64,000 nucleotides of DNA, taken from NCBI GenBank assembly GCA_018902385.1, contig JABSSW010000008.1:806001-870000 (forward strand), read 5' to 3'. This document shows positions 34,978-47,770 of this stretch, piece by piece. Each line of letters opens with the position of its first letter. The first letter of the stretch is position 1. Made by a program: the position numbers and the translations under genes. The DNA comes from Physcia stellaris (lineage: Eukaryota > Ascomycota > Lecanoromycetes > Caliciales > Physciaceae). A model generated the notes under the pieces. The model saw only the letters and a program-made list of their open reading frames with translations. It was not told the origin of the DNA and did no database searches.

Positions 34978-37334
34978 CTTGCTCGTAAGATCGATGCTTC
35001 GCAGGTTCAAGGGGATCTCAACACCTTTCAAACGCTCAAATGCCATGATAGTGAAGAGTAACCTACTCAACAGCAATGAAACATTCAAGACAAGACCTTA
35101 CTGTAGATTTGACAGTCTCCGTGAGTGTTGATTTCAGATGATGTGGTGAGATATGGAAAGTATTGCATGACATGGGTCAGTACCGAATGAGAGCTGTAAA
35201 GGAGTCTAGCTAGAAATCATTGGGTCATTGAACATCTGGCTTGACATCCCGAAAGGCCGAGCACAGCTTGCTATCTACATTGGGCGTTTCTTTCGGTGTC
35301 TGCTGCATGCAAGACGTATTCAAGGGAGTCACTAGTCCATGATCCCGGCAAGCATGTGGATCTTGATTCCAGCACGGCGCGAGAGTGGAGCTAGAGATGC
35401 AGAGACACTAGCATATGCGAGATCTTCCTGCAGAAGAGACCAGTGAACAAGGAACGAGGACAAGGCCCAAGGTAATCCGGGTGTCTTCGGAAGGGGACAC
35501 ATTTTGGCGACTGTTCTTCAACTTCGGCGCTAGCGGTATCTGAAGGGCGATGTGTCACTGGAGCGATCTGTGGCTGCTCCTATCTCAAGCCTCATTCAGT
35601 CTGAAAAGGTACCGTTGCGGCAGGATCTATGCAGGTTGGATGTGCATTTGGCAAAGCTATCAACTCGAGAGCATATCCAACGGCTACCACACAGATCGCT
35701 TCGGAGGCAGCAGATCCCTTTATCCTTCCGCGATCATATGCAGTTGTCTATGCAAGATGTTAGTGGTGTGATTAGGATAATTTCTCATGAGATGAATGGC
35801 TTATGGAAGTGTCCGAGCAGTAAGCTGTGCGTCTATCGGACAGTATCACGGCTAAGCCTGTATTCTGCAGGGTCATCTTGCAGCTCTGGGTCGAGTAGGT
35901 GATTCATATCTTCCGGTAGGATCCAAGTCCGATGGAGAGATGATAACTGGTAGCGAGGGTAGCTCTAGGGCTGTTCTCGCTAAGGGTTCACTAGCGCAAT
36001 ACACTAGTCACTAGCGCCCGGAATCCAGCCCGAGGAGCTTTGATTGGTCGCAGCCAATTGTAGCGCGCCTCGAGCTTCAACTGCACCTCTTGATCGCCAC
36101 CGCGTCTTGATCTCCATCAACCCCAACACACCTGGGCTGCACTCACTTCTCTCACCTCGAAGGCTGGAAGAAGGCTTTGACCTCTCGCTACCGTTATCCT
36201 GGCTCGTATACTCAGTATGCATCAAACGGGCTAAAGCGAATGGGCGCTCTTCTCTTGACACTCTGTCATGCATCCTCGGACAGGCCTCCGAAGCTTCTTT
36301 TATCTGATGCAACCACCAAGACTGCAACCATCAGGATCCCCAGAGATCTCCAGCCTGGCCCTGTCATCTAGCATCAAGCCAGCCGTCTTTGACAGCGCGT
36401 GTGTATCAGTCCAATTTCTCGTCTAGCTTTCGCCACCAAGGGGACCTGCTTTGGTTGCTTTGCTCTGTTGACACTAACATCTATCTCAGCAGTTGACCAT
36501 CTGTTACACAGCAGCGCAACGGACGATGTAGATCTCAATCGCTTGCCTCGTTCTCTATAACCGGTTCGCTTGGACGGGGTTTCAGGGTGATTCTATGCTG
36601 GCGTCACCACTTCCTCCAGATGGAATACTCGGGATACCTTTCTCGTATCTTGCTGATGCTGGCGTCACCAGCCCCCACCTCAGAGCTCTCGAATACGGAA
36701 GGATCTTGACGAGACTTCTAGCTAATGCAAGTCTTTACTGCAAGCCGTCTCTTCTGCGCGTTCCACATGGTTGACGCCTGCCTATCTCACAGTGTCCTTA
36801 TACCAAGACTAAGAATCATGACCACCCAAAGCTCCCAACCGACTGAGTTTGGTTTAGGAACTCCAAAAGCGACCAACAGATTTCACACTTCATCAAATAC
36901 CCCTAATCGTCAACATCATTATGCTATGACTATGGAAACCAATATTTATTGCGTCTTTCGGGTGTGGCAGTCAATGCAAGAATGACTTTAGAGGTGGTCG
37001 ATCTATCTAGTAAACAATCTAGATTTCCCCTAAAACCAAGACCCTTGATTCGATTCATCATGCAGGTCCGATTTGCAATTCGATGAAGTTTCTGTCACTA
37101 ACGATATTCACCTGCACATTCACGTCCTGAAGTTAGGCAGATTATCGAGCGGATAAGACCTTGATAAAGGGCTGTAATTTCCCAATCCTCGACCTCCTCT
37201 TCTCTGCATCGGTCTTTCAGTTTAAGCATTGAGCCTTAGGCGTCGAGGAAGTTTCAACACCTCGCTGACCACAACCCTGCCCACCTCCTTGATATTGTTG
37301 CCTTTCATCTCAACAATAGCACCCCTCCTAGTCT
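34978..37334. promoter_or_regulatory. Divergent promoter region P450 / PKS
   Basis: A 2.4-kb stretch between divergent start codons, long for this genome. No gene is supported: open frames near 35550-35900 and 36004-36327 lack any family resemblance. A perfect 15-bp direct repeat ATGCTGGCGTCACCA occurs at 36595-36609 and 36656-36670. CACTAGCGC occurs twice near 35990-36018. Confidence 0.45.
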
Positions 37335-37398
37335 CTGACAGTACTACCTGCCACACCACTGACAGTACTACCTGCGACACCACTGACAGCACTACCTC
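37335..37398 (+). repeat. 24-bp tandem repeat in the PKS 5' leader
   Basis: Units start CTGACAGTACTACCTG at 37335 and 37359, with a third, shorter copy (CTGACAGCACTACCT) at 37383. The array ends about 10 bp before the PKS start codon at 37408, so it is probably transcribed as leader. Confidence 0.85.
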
Positions 37399-37407
37399 TT
37401 GTTCAGC

Positions 37408-40400
37408 ATGGCTTACAATCACGAGGAGCTGCCTTCAATGGCGGTTTTCAGCCCACAAAGCAAGGCTCCAAAGGAGAGCTATTTGGATGAACTGCGATCA
37501 TACTTGTGCGGAAAAGCAGAACTTCGGCCTTTGCTTGACGGCATTGACCATTTGCCCCAGATTTGGGCGATTTTTGCTCAACATAATAGCAGCATTGCAG
37601 AATTGACCCAAGGAGCAAGGTATACCCAGGCACTCTCTGACTGGGTCATAAAGGGGAACTCGTCTAGCATTTCCAATGTTATGTCTGGCATACTATCATT
37701 GCCTCTTTTGACTATCATCCAAGTCGTCCAGTACTTCCAGTTCCTGGAAGTTAAGAGACTACGCCATTGCGACTTCATGCATCGACTCAGAGATAGAGGT
37801 GGTATTCAAGGCTACTGCGGCGGTCTTATGCCGGCTATTGCCATTGCTTGTAAGTACTGTTTGGTTTCCTCCTCTCTCTCGGAAACGCATCCAGAAGAAT
37901 TCTGCAAGACAAGAAAATTATGGTTCATTGAAGCCACTTTTATTTCACCGAATTCCCCTCACAGCGGCAGTGCTAATTTCGCCTTTCCGCAGGCTCTGCG
38001 AACGAATCCGAAGTTGTTACCAACGCTGTTAAGGCAATGTCCATTGCCTTGGGCGTTGGGGCTTACGGCGAGCTTGGGGACGATGAAAACGAAACTGGCC
38101 CTACCACAATTGTGGTGCGCCTTAAATACGAAGGGCAAGGGAAAGATCTCGTAAAAGACTTTGCTGATGTAAGTTATCGACACAAGGGTATCCGGCTCTC
38201 GTTCCACTAACATTGTTGTAGGCACATATATCAGCAATTACGGACCCAAAGACCGTCAGCATTGTAGGGTCAGCGAAATCCCTTGCAGAAATCCAAGCCC
38301 GAGTAAAGTCTAGTGGGATGCAAACCCAAGCTATGCATCTGCGCGGGAAAGTGCATAATCCAGAGAACGCCGATTTAGCGCAGGAGCTATGCATGCTATG
38401 CGACAAGCACGAGGAACTTCGGCTACCTGACGCTTCGCGTCTGACAGCTCCATTAAGGTCTAATAAATCAGGAGCCAAGCTTACAGAGGGGTCACTTACA
38501 CATGAGGCAATCGAAACCATTCTCGCTTCATGTTGTCAATGGTATGACCTTCTCAATGGAGTGGCCAAAGATCTAGAAAGCACCGGAACGCAATCACACC
38601 TTTTCGCATCATTCGGCATTGGGGACTGCATTCCCCTGACGCCATTCCACCAAGCAGGGCTGCAGATTACAAAACTAGATGTTCTCTCTTTCATCAAGGC
38701 TATGATGCCGCCCGTCTTACCCATATCCGACCACAACCACCAGTATGCATATCCCACTGACGCGGTTGCTGTGGTCGGAATGGCATGTCGCCTACCGGGT
38801 GCCGACACCATGGAAGAACTTTGGGACCTGATCTCATCTGGTCGATCAACCGTAAGACCTGTCCCAGAAGATCGCACGGATATTGCCAACAGTTATCGAG
38901 CCATGCAAGATCAGAAATGGGCGGCTAAGCAGCAATGGTGGGGCAATTTCATCTCTGATATTGCTGGCTTTGATCACGCCTTCTTCCGCATGAGCCCGCG
39001 AGAATCTGCATCGATGGATCCGCAGCAACGCGTACTTCTGGAGACAGCATATCAAGCCATGGAGTCCAGTGGCTACCTCGGATCACATCGACGCGAATCA
39101 GGAGATCCCGTAGGGGTCTTTTTGGGAGCCAGTTTCGTAGAATACCTTGACAACACGTCTGCAAACCCACCAACAGCGTATACCTCTACTGGCACCATCC
39201 GAGCATTTTTGAGTGGAAAGATAAGCTACCATTTTGGCTGGACGGGACCATCGGAAATACTCGATACAGCATGCTCGTCTTCCCTGGTTGCCATCAATAG
39301 AGCTTGCAAGGCGATCCAGAATGGGGAGTGCGAGATGGCGCTCAGTGGTGGAGTGAATCTTATCACTGGTATCCACAATTATCTGGACCTCGCAAAGGCA
39401 GGCTTTCTGAGTCCCACCGGACAATGCAAGCCGTTCGATGCCTCAGCGGATGGCTATTGTCGATCAGAAGGTGCAGGACTCGTTGTCCTCAAACGTCTGA
39501 ATCAAGCCATGAGCGATGGTGATCAGATCCTTGGCGTTATACCTGGGGCCAGTACCAACCAGGGTGGTCTCAGTCCATCTCTTACAATTCCGCACAGCGC
39601 AGCCCAGGTAAAATTGTACCAAAATATCCTCCATCAGGCGGGCATGAAACCTGAGCAGGTAACTTATTGTGAGACACACGGCACTGGCACTCAGGCCGGC
39701 GATCCTCTTGAGATAGCAAGCGTACGCGAAGTCTTTGGCGTTCCACAAAGACAGAGCTCCATGGACATAGGCTCAATCAAAGGTAACATTGGCCACTGCG
39801 AGACTGCTGCCGGAGTGGCTGGTCTTCTCAAAGCGTTACTCATGGTCAACAAAGCCGCAATACCACCTCTGGCAAGCCACCAGAGCTTGAATCCGAAGAT
39901 CCCTGCTCTCGAACCTGACAAGCTCTGCATATCGAAGACTTTAAGTGATTGGGATGTCTCGCCAAGAGCCGCCCTGGTGAACAGCTACGGTGCGGCGGGA
40001 AGTAACTCTGCTGTCCTCTTATGTCAGGGTCCCGACAGTGACAAGGGTTCTTCCGCTGGTCGACCAGCTACCCAGTCTGCCTATCCCATCATCCTCAGTG
40101 CAGCATCCAAGACGAGCCTATTAGCCAATGCTACAAACCTGAGGGAATATCTAAATAAGACAACCCCTAAACGAGCGATTGCGGACATTGCATTTACTCT
40201 CGCCGAGAGACGAAAGCGCCATCAAATACAATGGATATCCACGGCGTCGGACACCGATGACTTAATTAGATCTCTCGGGTCTTTGCAGGATCTATCAGAT
40301 GCTCCGCAACCGAAGCAAGTAGTATTGGCATTTTCTGGCCAAAGCCGACAATCCATTGGACTCAATAAAGATTGGTATGACGCCTTTCCTCTCTTCCGAC

Positions 40401-43400
40401 ACCATGTCGAGACATGCGACAACTTGTTGCAGAAAAGTGGGTTCCCTTCTTGCAAGTCTACAATATTTGACAAGGAGCCTGCTCGAGATGTAATACCGCT
40501 CCAGTGTGCAATGTTTGCTGTCCAGTACGCATCTGCCATGTCTTGGATCGCGTGCGGCCTTCAAGTGGCAGCAGTCATTGGGCACAGCTTTGGCGAACTG
40601 ACAGCACTGGCAGTATCAGGCATACTGTCGCTGGGAGATGCTCTAAGGCTCGTTGCTACTCGAGCCACGTTGATGCAGTCGAAGTGGGGTCCTCATAGAG
40701 GAACCATGCTTCTCATCAGTGCGAGTGCTGAAATGGTAGGGCAAATAATCGCAGGGAACAAAGACGTCGAAATTGCTTGTCACAATGCGCCAACAAGTCA
40801 GATTGTCGTTGGTACGCAGAGTGCTATCTCTGAGGTTGAGAAGCTCCTGGAGAACAAAACTGAGTATCGCGGCATCCAGAGCAAGCGACTCGATGTCACG
40901 CACGGCTTCCATTCGCAATTCACGGAACCATTACTTGATGATCTTTCCAAGACAGCTCAGACCCTAGTCTTCCACGAGCCTCGGATACCGCTCGAATCCT
41001 GCACTCTCGAGGAGCTCAGCCATGTGGGATCAGGTCGTATCGCACAACACACCCGAGAGCCAGTCTGTTTCTATCAAGCCGTACGCCGGCTAGAGCAGCG
41101 ACTTGGCTCATGCGTGTGGTTAGAGGCTGGTTTCGATTCTCCGATCATCTCAATGGCCAAGAGGGCGGTCGAGTCTCCCGAGAAACACAAGTTCCAAGAC
41201 ATGAAGAGTCCTAACGGCAACACTACCGCTGTTTCCCTCACTAACGCAACAATGGACCTTTGGCGCAATGGTGTTACTTCTTCTTACTGGGGCTTCCATC
41301 CATTGCAAGAAATGAAGACGAAGCAAGTTTGGCTGCCGCCCTATCACTTTGACCGCACTTCTCATTGGATGCCTTACACCGATCATGCTTTGGAGATGAG
41401 CAAAGTTCAAGCTGTCATTGGAAATTCCACGCCTTTGATTGCGGAGTCTAACCAGCCGCTACGCCTCGTGGAGCCCCGTGTCAAGCCAGACGAAGAAGGG
41501 CAATATACTATGAACACCCAAGCTCGACGCTACACGGACATCGTGTCCGGTCATGCTGTAGTGAACAGACCACTGTGTCCTGCAGCCATGTATATGGAGT
41601 GCGCAATAATGGCCGCACAACTGTCAATAGGCCCATTCGAAGGCCAGGCTCCGTGGTTTGAGAACCTGACTTTCGAGGCACCGCTTGGAGTGGACAGTGA
41701 CCGTGACACCAGTGTTGTAGTGAAAAAGAATGATTCCAATCAAAGGTGGTCGTTCACTGCCTCAAGCGTCAACAAGGCCGACGCAAAGCGGAAACCGGTG
41801 TTGCACGCAAAAGGAGATTTTGGCTTCACCCCAACAACTCAGCTGCATCGATACGAAAGGCTGGTGACTGACCGCATGAGGCACCTGGAGCAAGGCGAAA
41901 CTGAAACGCTTCGAGCAAAACGAGCCTACGGACTGTTCTCGCGGATTGTTCGCTACGCGGAGCTCTTGAAGGGAATCTCATCAATCACTCTAGGCGCATT
42001 AGAAGCATCCGCAGTTATCGATGTACCGCCTGGCGCCAGTACTCAAGACAGCCTGGCCACGGGGTTGTGTGACTGCATCGCTCTTGACGCATTCATCCAA
42101 GTGGTTGGCCTATTGATCAATTCTAGTGAGCATTGTGCTGAAGATGAAGTATTTGTCGCCACCGGGTAGGTTCTCTAATTCAGCTTCTCCCCTCCCTAGC
42201 TCCCCAGGACATTGAGTGGAAACTCAATGGTCTTTATGCCCATGACACATATCCTAGAGCTTCCAGCGCTGCTCTGACGTTGGAAATGCTAACATTGCGA
42301 TTTACGATAGGGTCGAGAATTTCTCAATGTCTTTGGCTTGTGACTTTGATCGCTGTAAAGCGTGGACCGTTTTTGCGATGTACACTCCAACGGGCAACGG
42401 CAAAGCAATGGGAGATGTGTTCGTCCTCACTAGGGACAATGTCCTTGTCATGACAATCATGGGTGTCCAATTCACCAAACTCCCTATCGCCAGGTTGGAG
42501 AAGATGTTGGATTCAGCCAATCCCAAAGCTCGTGAGAAACCAACCTTGAAACCAATCCAGTCAGACGTCATAGCTTCCTCCAGCAGTAGCTCCAGTCTAG
42601 ACCGGAGCCAGGATGAGAGCGAGGAAGATAGCTTGGGATCTCCAATCAGCAGCGCCACTACGATCGACGACGAGCCAGAGACGTCTACCGATAACGGCGC
42701 TGTGAAGAGACTCAAGGCTCTCATCGCATCATACGTCGGGATTGCGGAAGATAATATCCTTGATGATTCAAACATCGCAGAGCTTGGGGTTGACTCTCTT
42801 GCTGCTACAGAACTAGCTGATGAGATTACCAATGACTTTTCCAAAGAAGTCGATGGCGGAGACCTTCCCATGATGACCTTTGGCGAGCTATGCACCCTTG
42901 TGGCCCCTCAGGCAGTTGCCAAGGTTACTAAAGCCAAGAAGAGCGCTTCCTCTAAACCCAAAGTCGAAGCTAGTCTCAGTTCCATACCGAATCAACCACT
43001 CAGTGGAGCCGAGAACTCAAAGGCTACGGCAGAGCCTCCGTCGAGACCAACACTGGACATACCCGATACTTCCGTTGTACAAGCTGATCCTGTTCAAGTC
43101 CTGCGCCAGTGCGATTCCACGTTCCAGATATCAGCGGATAATCTTGGATTCAGCAACTATTGGACAGCGGTGGCCCCCAAGCAGAACGAGTTAGTTCTGG
43201 CATACATTGGCGAGGAATTCAAGAAATTGAAAGTCGACCTTTGGACCATCAAGGCTGGAACAGTCATTCCAGCTATTAATCATCTTCCAAAGCACGCGAA
43301 AGTTGTTCAGAGGCTGTGGGATATCCTTTCGGATCATGGCATCGTCTACAGCTACGAATCTTCAAAGATACGGTCCAGCAAGCCGCTCCCAACTACCTCC

Positions 43401-45499
43401 GCCTCCACCCTTCTAAATGAGGTTAACGCCTTGTTCCCAAAATTCGCCAACGAGAATCGCCTTATGTCAGTCACAGCTCCTCACTTTGCGGATGGCTTGA
43501 TGGGAAAGACTGATCATGTTGGGCTACTATTTGGAAACCAACATGGTCAGGACTGTCTGAACGACTTCTACAACAACTCGCCACAGTTAGCCGTAATGAC
43601 CGATCATCTACTCAGCTTCTTCAATCAGCTCCTTAAAGGAACCACATTGAAAGGCCCCCTCAGAATCCTCGAGGTTGGTGGCGGCTTCGGAGGCACCACA
43701 AAGAGATTGGCAGAGACATTGGAAAGATTAGGTGTACCTGTCGAGTATACCTTCACAGATATTTCCTCCATGCTAGTGAAGGAAGCAAGGAAGAAATTTG
43801 CCAAACATCCCTGGATGGAATTCCAGTCACTCAACCTCGAGAAAGATGTCCCAGGGTCTCTTCAAGGCAAGTACGACATCGCAATTGGGACCAATGTTGT
43901 GCATGCCACGTCAAACATTGTGACTTCTACGAAACGGATGCGAAGCCTATTAAGGGAAGGTGGCTTCATCGTCTTATCCGAAGTCACCCGAATTGTGGAC
44001 TGGTACGACTTAGTCTACGGGCTCCTTGACGGCTGGTGGGCCTTTAAAGATTCCAGGACATATCCTCTGCAGCCTGCAGATGATTGGGTTAAAGATTTGA
44101 AGGAAGCAGGTTTCGAGACTGTGTCATACTCGAAGGGGGATACTGAGGAGTCGAATACTCAACAGCTCATCATCGGCTCCACAAAACCAAGCCAAGTATT
44201 ACCCACTAGCGGGCCTCCGAATATCAGACTAAACCAGTCGTACAGAACTAAGACGGTGCCCTACAAGATTGTCGACGACACGGAGATTCTAGCAGATATA
44301 TTTTTTCCAGTGGGGCAGGCACCCGCTGAAGCCATGCCCATAGGTAGGCCCATATCCTGACCCGTAATTAGCACGCATGCGCTGACCCATAGTCTAGCCC
44401 TCATGATCCACGGTGGTGGTTTCATGACACTCTCCAAGACCGCCATTAGGCCTTACCAAACTCAGTTCCTGCTGGACAACGGTTACTTGCCTGTCAGTAT
44501 CGACTTCCGACTATGCCCTGAAATCGATCTCATCGCTGGCCCGATGACCGATGTCCGAGACGCTCTCAGCTGGGTGCGAGAAAAGCTGCCTGGAATCGCC
44601 CTGTCCCACGGTGTCAAATTGGACACAACGAATGTTATCGCCGTTGGCTGGTCCACTGGTGGTCACTTGGCCATGACGACTGCGTGGACATGCAAAGAGA
44701 TCGGACAAGAGCCGCCCGCTGCAATTCTCAGCTTCTACGGTCCGACCGATTTCCAGTCTGAAGGTACTTTCCACTTGTCTTTTACTCCTCATGCAAAATA
44801 TCTCCGCAGCAGTTAAACGATGCCCCTTTCGCATACAACAGCTAACGACTACCATAGACATCGACCGTAGACGAGCTGAGCAATACCCAGAGCGAAGCAT
44901 GTCCTTCGAACGCATCCGGAAATCTCTACCCACGAAACCGGTAAGGCCTCCCTGGTCCCCCCCCTAGTCTCCATCAATGCCCAACTTCTCCATCCTTCAA
45001 ATTGTCCACTCCCAACTAACCAACCCCTTCCCTACAGATAACATCCTACAACTCCCCCACCGGCACCGACAGCACAAACCTAGGCTGGGTCCGCCCCGGC
45101 GACCCCCGCTCCGAGCTCGTCCTCTCGCTCTTCAAAGAATCCCACGGCCTGCGCGTAATGCTCAACGGCCTCTCCGAGACCGCGCTGTCGACCCCTCCGT
45201 CCTCGCAGAGGATAGCCCAGATCAGCCCGATGGCACAGCTCAAGGCGGGTAACTACAACGTGCCGACATTCATCATCCACGGCGACCGAGACGAGATCGC
45301 GCCGTTTGGAGACAGTGAGAAGTTTATGCAGGAGTTGAAGGGGAGGGGCGTGAAGGGGGCGTTGGCGAAGGTCAAGGGTGCGAGGCATATCCATGATTTG
45401 GCGCTGAGACCTGAGAAGGAGGGGTGGAGGGATGGCGTTGGGGTGGGTTATGAGTTTGTTTTTGGGGTTGTTGGGAAGGCTAATGGTGGGCGTGCTTAG
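37408..45499 (+). CDS. Non-reducing polyketide synthase SAT-KS-AT-PT-ACP-CMeT-esterase
   Basis: Seven exons (37408-37849, 37993-38168, 38222-42165, 42311-44343, 44398-44763, 44858-44940, 45038-45499) give 2501 residues with consistent phases. Domains and active sites: SAT with GYCGGLMPA (Cys137); KS from about 382 with DTACSSS (Cys557) and THGTGTQAGDP; AT with GHSFGE (Ser995); PT with SGHAVVN (His1317) and LDAF (about Asp1495); one ACP with GVDSLA (Ser1683); CMeT with LEVGGGFGGTTKRL (about 1975); and a C-terminal alpha/beta-hydrolase with HGGGF, GWSTGG (Ser2284), HGDRDE and a late His (ARHIHD). No reductive domain is present, so it makes an aromatic polyketide. The order and C-methyltransferase fit enzymes making 3-methylorsellinic or dimethylorsellinic acid (AusA-like) and lichen depside synthases such as Atr1. 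The hydrolase would release or join the units. Confidence 0.95.
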
Positions 45500-45898
45500 G
45501 TTGATTGGGGTTCGTTTTGGGATGTGGTTTGGGCTGTTTGGGTTTGGTTGATGGCTAGTTAATGTTTAGTTGCTGGCTTTTCTAATGTTTATCTACCTAG
45601 TATTTAGAGTGAGCTGGTTAATCTTAATCGATCTCTTATCCTCTTCAATATGGGTTCATTTGCAGCTGGTTTTCACTTTTCTGCCACCATACTCAAGCTC
45701 CTTTGGTGATGGTCTTTTTTCAGGGAACACTAAGAGCCAAGGCCTGGAGATCCGACTCTTTTAATGAGTCGATGCCAAACAATATATCATGATCATACTT
45801 TTGTCTACAGATTTCTCACGTTAACTCCAAGCTTTTCTGGGTATCATAGATAGCAAACAATCCTTTTCCCGTCCAAAACACCAATGGATCCCTCAACC
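45500..45898. other. Convergent intergenic region, right border of the cluster
   Basis: Between the PKS stop and the TFA1 stop. T-rich presumed 3' UTR sequence; nothing else seen. Confidence 0.5.
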
Positions 45899-47389
45899 CT
45901 AAAGCACATCCTCAAAATCAACCTCCACTTCATCCTCATCCGAATCCTGCGCTGGCGCCGTAGCCTTTTCTTCCTCATCTCCATTCTCCAGGCCTGCAAA
46001 CCGCGCCTTCTTAGCCGGGGGCCCATCACTCTCCCCCGCCAATGCCTGCGAGCCCACTGGCGTTCCGTCCCCGGTACCAGGCGCGCTGCTCCCGGACTCT
46101 CCACTATCTTGATGCTTGAGTACCCCATTAAGCAAGCCGTCTTTCTCTTTAGCGCCATTGACCGGCGGAGCAGAAGTCAAGCTCGATGGCGTCGCCCCGT
46201 TCGAACCATCCCCATTCAGATCCTCATCCTCGTCATTTTCGTCTTCATCCTCACTCTCCTCTCGCGCGGCAGCCTGCTCGCGCTCTGTCGCCATCTGCGC
46301 GTAGTAAGCCGCCAGCTCGTCATCGAGATCCTTGGTATTCGTTTTCTCGTCTTCTTCTGTTTTCGCGAGCTTGGTTTGTGAGGCGGTGAGTGCGAGCTCG
46401 CGGGCGCGCTCCTGGATGCCGACGGCGGAGACTTCGCCTGTAACGGTGGAGGTGCTGATCCATTCCGGCAGCTTGTTTTGGGCGGCGATGGCGGCTTTGC
46501 GCTTGGCTTCTGCTTCTTGCTCTGCGGCTGTGCGCTCCGAGGCTGTGGTTAGAGAGATACCGAGCGGGCCCGCGGTCTGGGTTAGGCCTTTTACGGTGGC
46601 GGGCTTGGCTTTGGGTGCGTTTACGGGGACGGTGGGTCGCGAGGGGTTAATCTGTTCGTCGCGCTGGATGGGTACGGCGACTGCGAAGGCGGCGTCGAAG
46701 TCATTCTTGGGAATATCTGATTCGTCGATTTTCTTCAATAGATCGAGAAGGGTCGCTAGTTGACTCATCAACTTGCTGTGTTTCTCATGCCCCGTCGCTT
46801 CCCCTGCCGCTCGGTCATCCCGTTCAAGAAGCCCCCCGCAGCGGTGGCATTCAAATCCTTCCGGTCCAAGTTTGTCGAGGACTTCGAGCTGAGTCCAATT
46901 AGCTTGGCAACGTGGGCAGTGGTAGTCTTTGCGCTCTTCGCTGGGCTTGTACATGTCTTGGACTTTTTTGGTGATGTGGAAGACTCGGTATTTGATGGCA
47001 TCGATAGTGGCGTGATAATCAACATAATAGTAATCTTTGTTGACGGGGCGTATCGAGTTTTCTCGGGTCTCTTGCCGTGAATGACTGATGAGGAGATGTC
47101 AATCTCGTTTGCGGAGCGTTGGAGATGGAGGGTGATGACTAAACTCACGTTGCCATCATTTTGTCCTCTTTCAAGCGGCCGAGGGACTTCCGCAGATCTT
47201 TCTGTTGCATACCCATAAGATGGGCGAGGTCTTCGTTAGTGAGACTAAGCAGAAGTCAACCCAGATCAACCTTTGAGCCAGCTTTGAGACAAACGCTGAG
47301 TGAACGAGCAAGGCGTCGATGACCAGCACCTGTCTTGTCTCGTAGAAGGCTCGAGCAACGCTCCGGATCAGAGTCTTAGCTAGATCCAT
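45899..47389 (-). CDS. TFA1: TFIIE alpha subunit
   Basis: General transcription factor that, with TFIIE beta, recruits and controls TFIIH at RNA polymerase II promoters. Exons 47389-47295, 47244-47149 and 47084-45899 give 458 residues. The N-terminal winged helix starts MDLAKTLIRSVARAFYE and continues LTNEDLAHLMGMQQKDLRKSLGRL across the first junction. The zinc ribbon is YHCPRCQANW...GFECHRCGG. A long charged region follows, ending in a very acidic tail (DSDEDEVEVDFEDVL), as in the yeast protein. Divergent from PUS1. Confidence 0.95.
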
Positions 47390-47770
47390 AGTGATGAGGT
47401 CTGCTCGATGTTCTATTGTAATGCTTGATTCAGTAAAGAGTGTGGGATGTGAGGAACGGAGCACAAGCTCAGGGAGGGGGAAAGCTAATCAGCGTCATCT
47501 ACTTGGCTGTGACAAGAACAGCATAGAAGATGAAATGATCAGTGTTGAGACCGCCTGTCAACTCGAATGACTGGTGGTGGAGTTATAGACAATCACAGTC
47601 ACAATCTCAACGCTCTTTGTCCGCCCAATGGAAGCGGGATTCCTACCTCATAGGGCTTAGTGCTCTGGTTGAAAGATAAAATACGCTAGTGTAACAATCA
47701 TGAACACGCCTTGGCCCTCGATTCACATCTTATTTGAAGTACGTAAATCTATGAGAGGTCATTGCTCAAG
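47390..47770. promoter_or_regulatory. Shared divergent promoter TFA1 / PUS1
   Basis: 381 bp between start codons. No TATA box. A short in-frame upstream stretch from an ATG at 47700 ends at a GTACGT donor-like site, so an extra 5' exon for PUS1 is possible but unsupported. Confidence 0.5.

Noticed and set aside
36004-36327. 107-codon minus-strand open frame in the P450-PKS interval
   Set aside because: No recognisable domain; similar-length frames occur by chance in this GC range.
45884-46389. Long open frames on the plus strand opposite TFA1
   Set aside because: Mirror of the low-complexity acidic coding sequence of TFA1; not independent genes.
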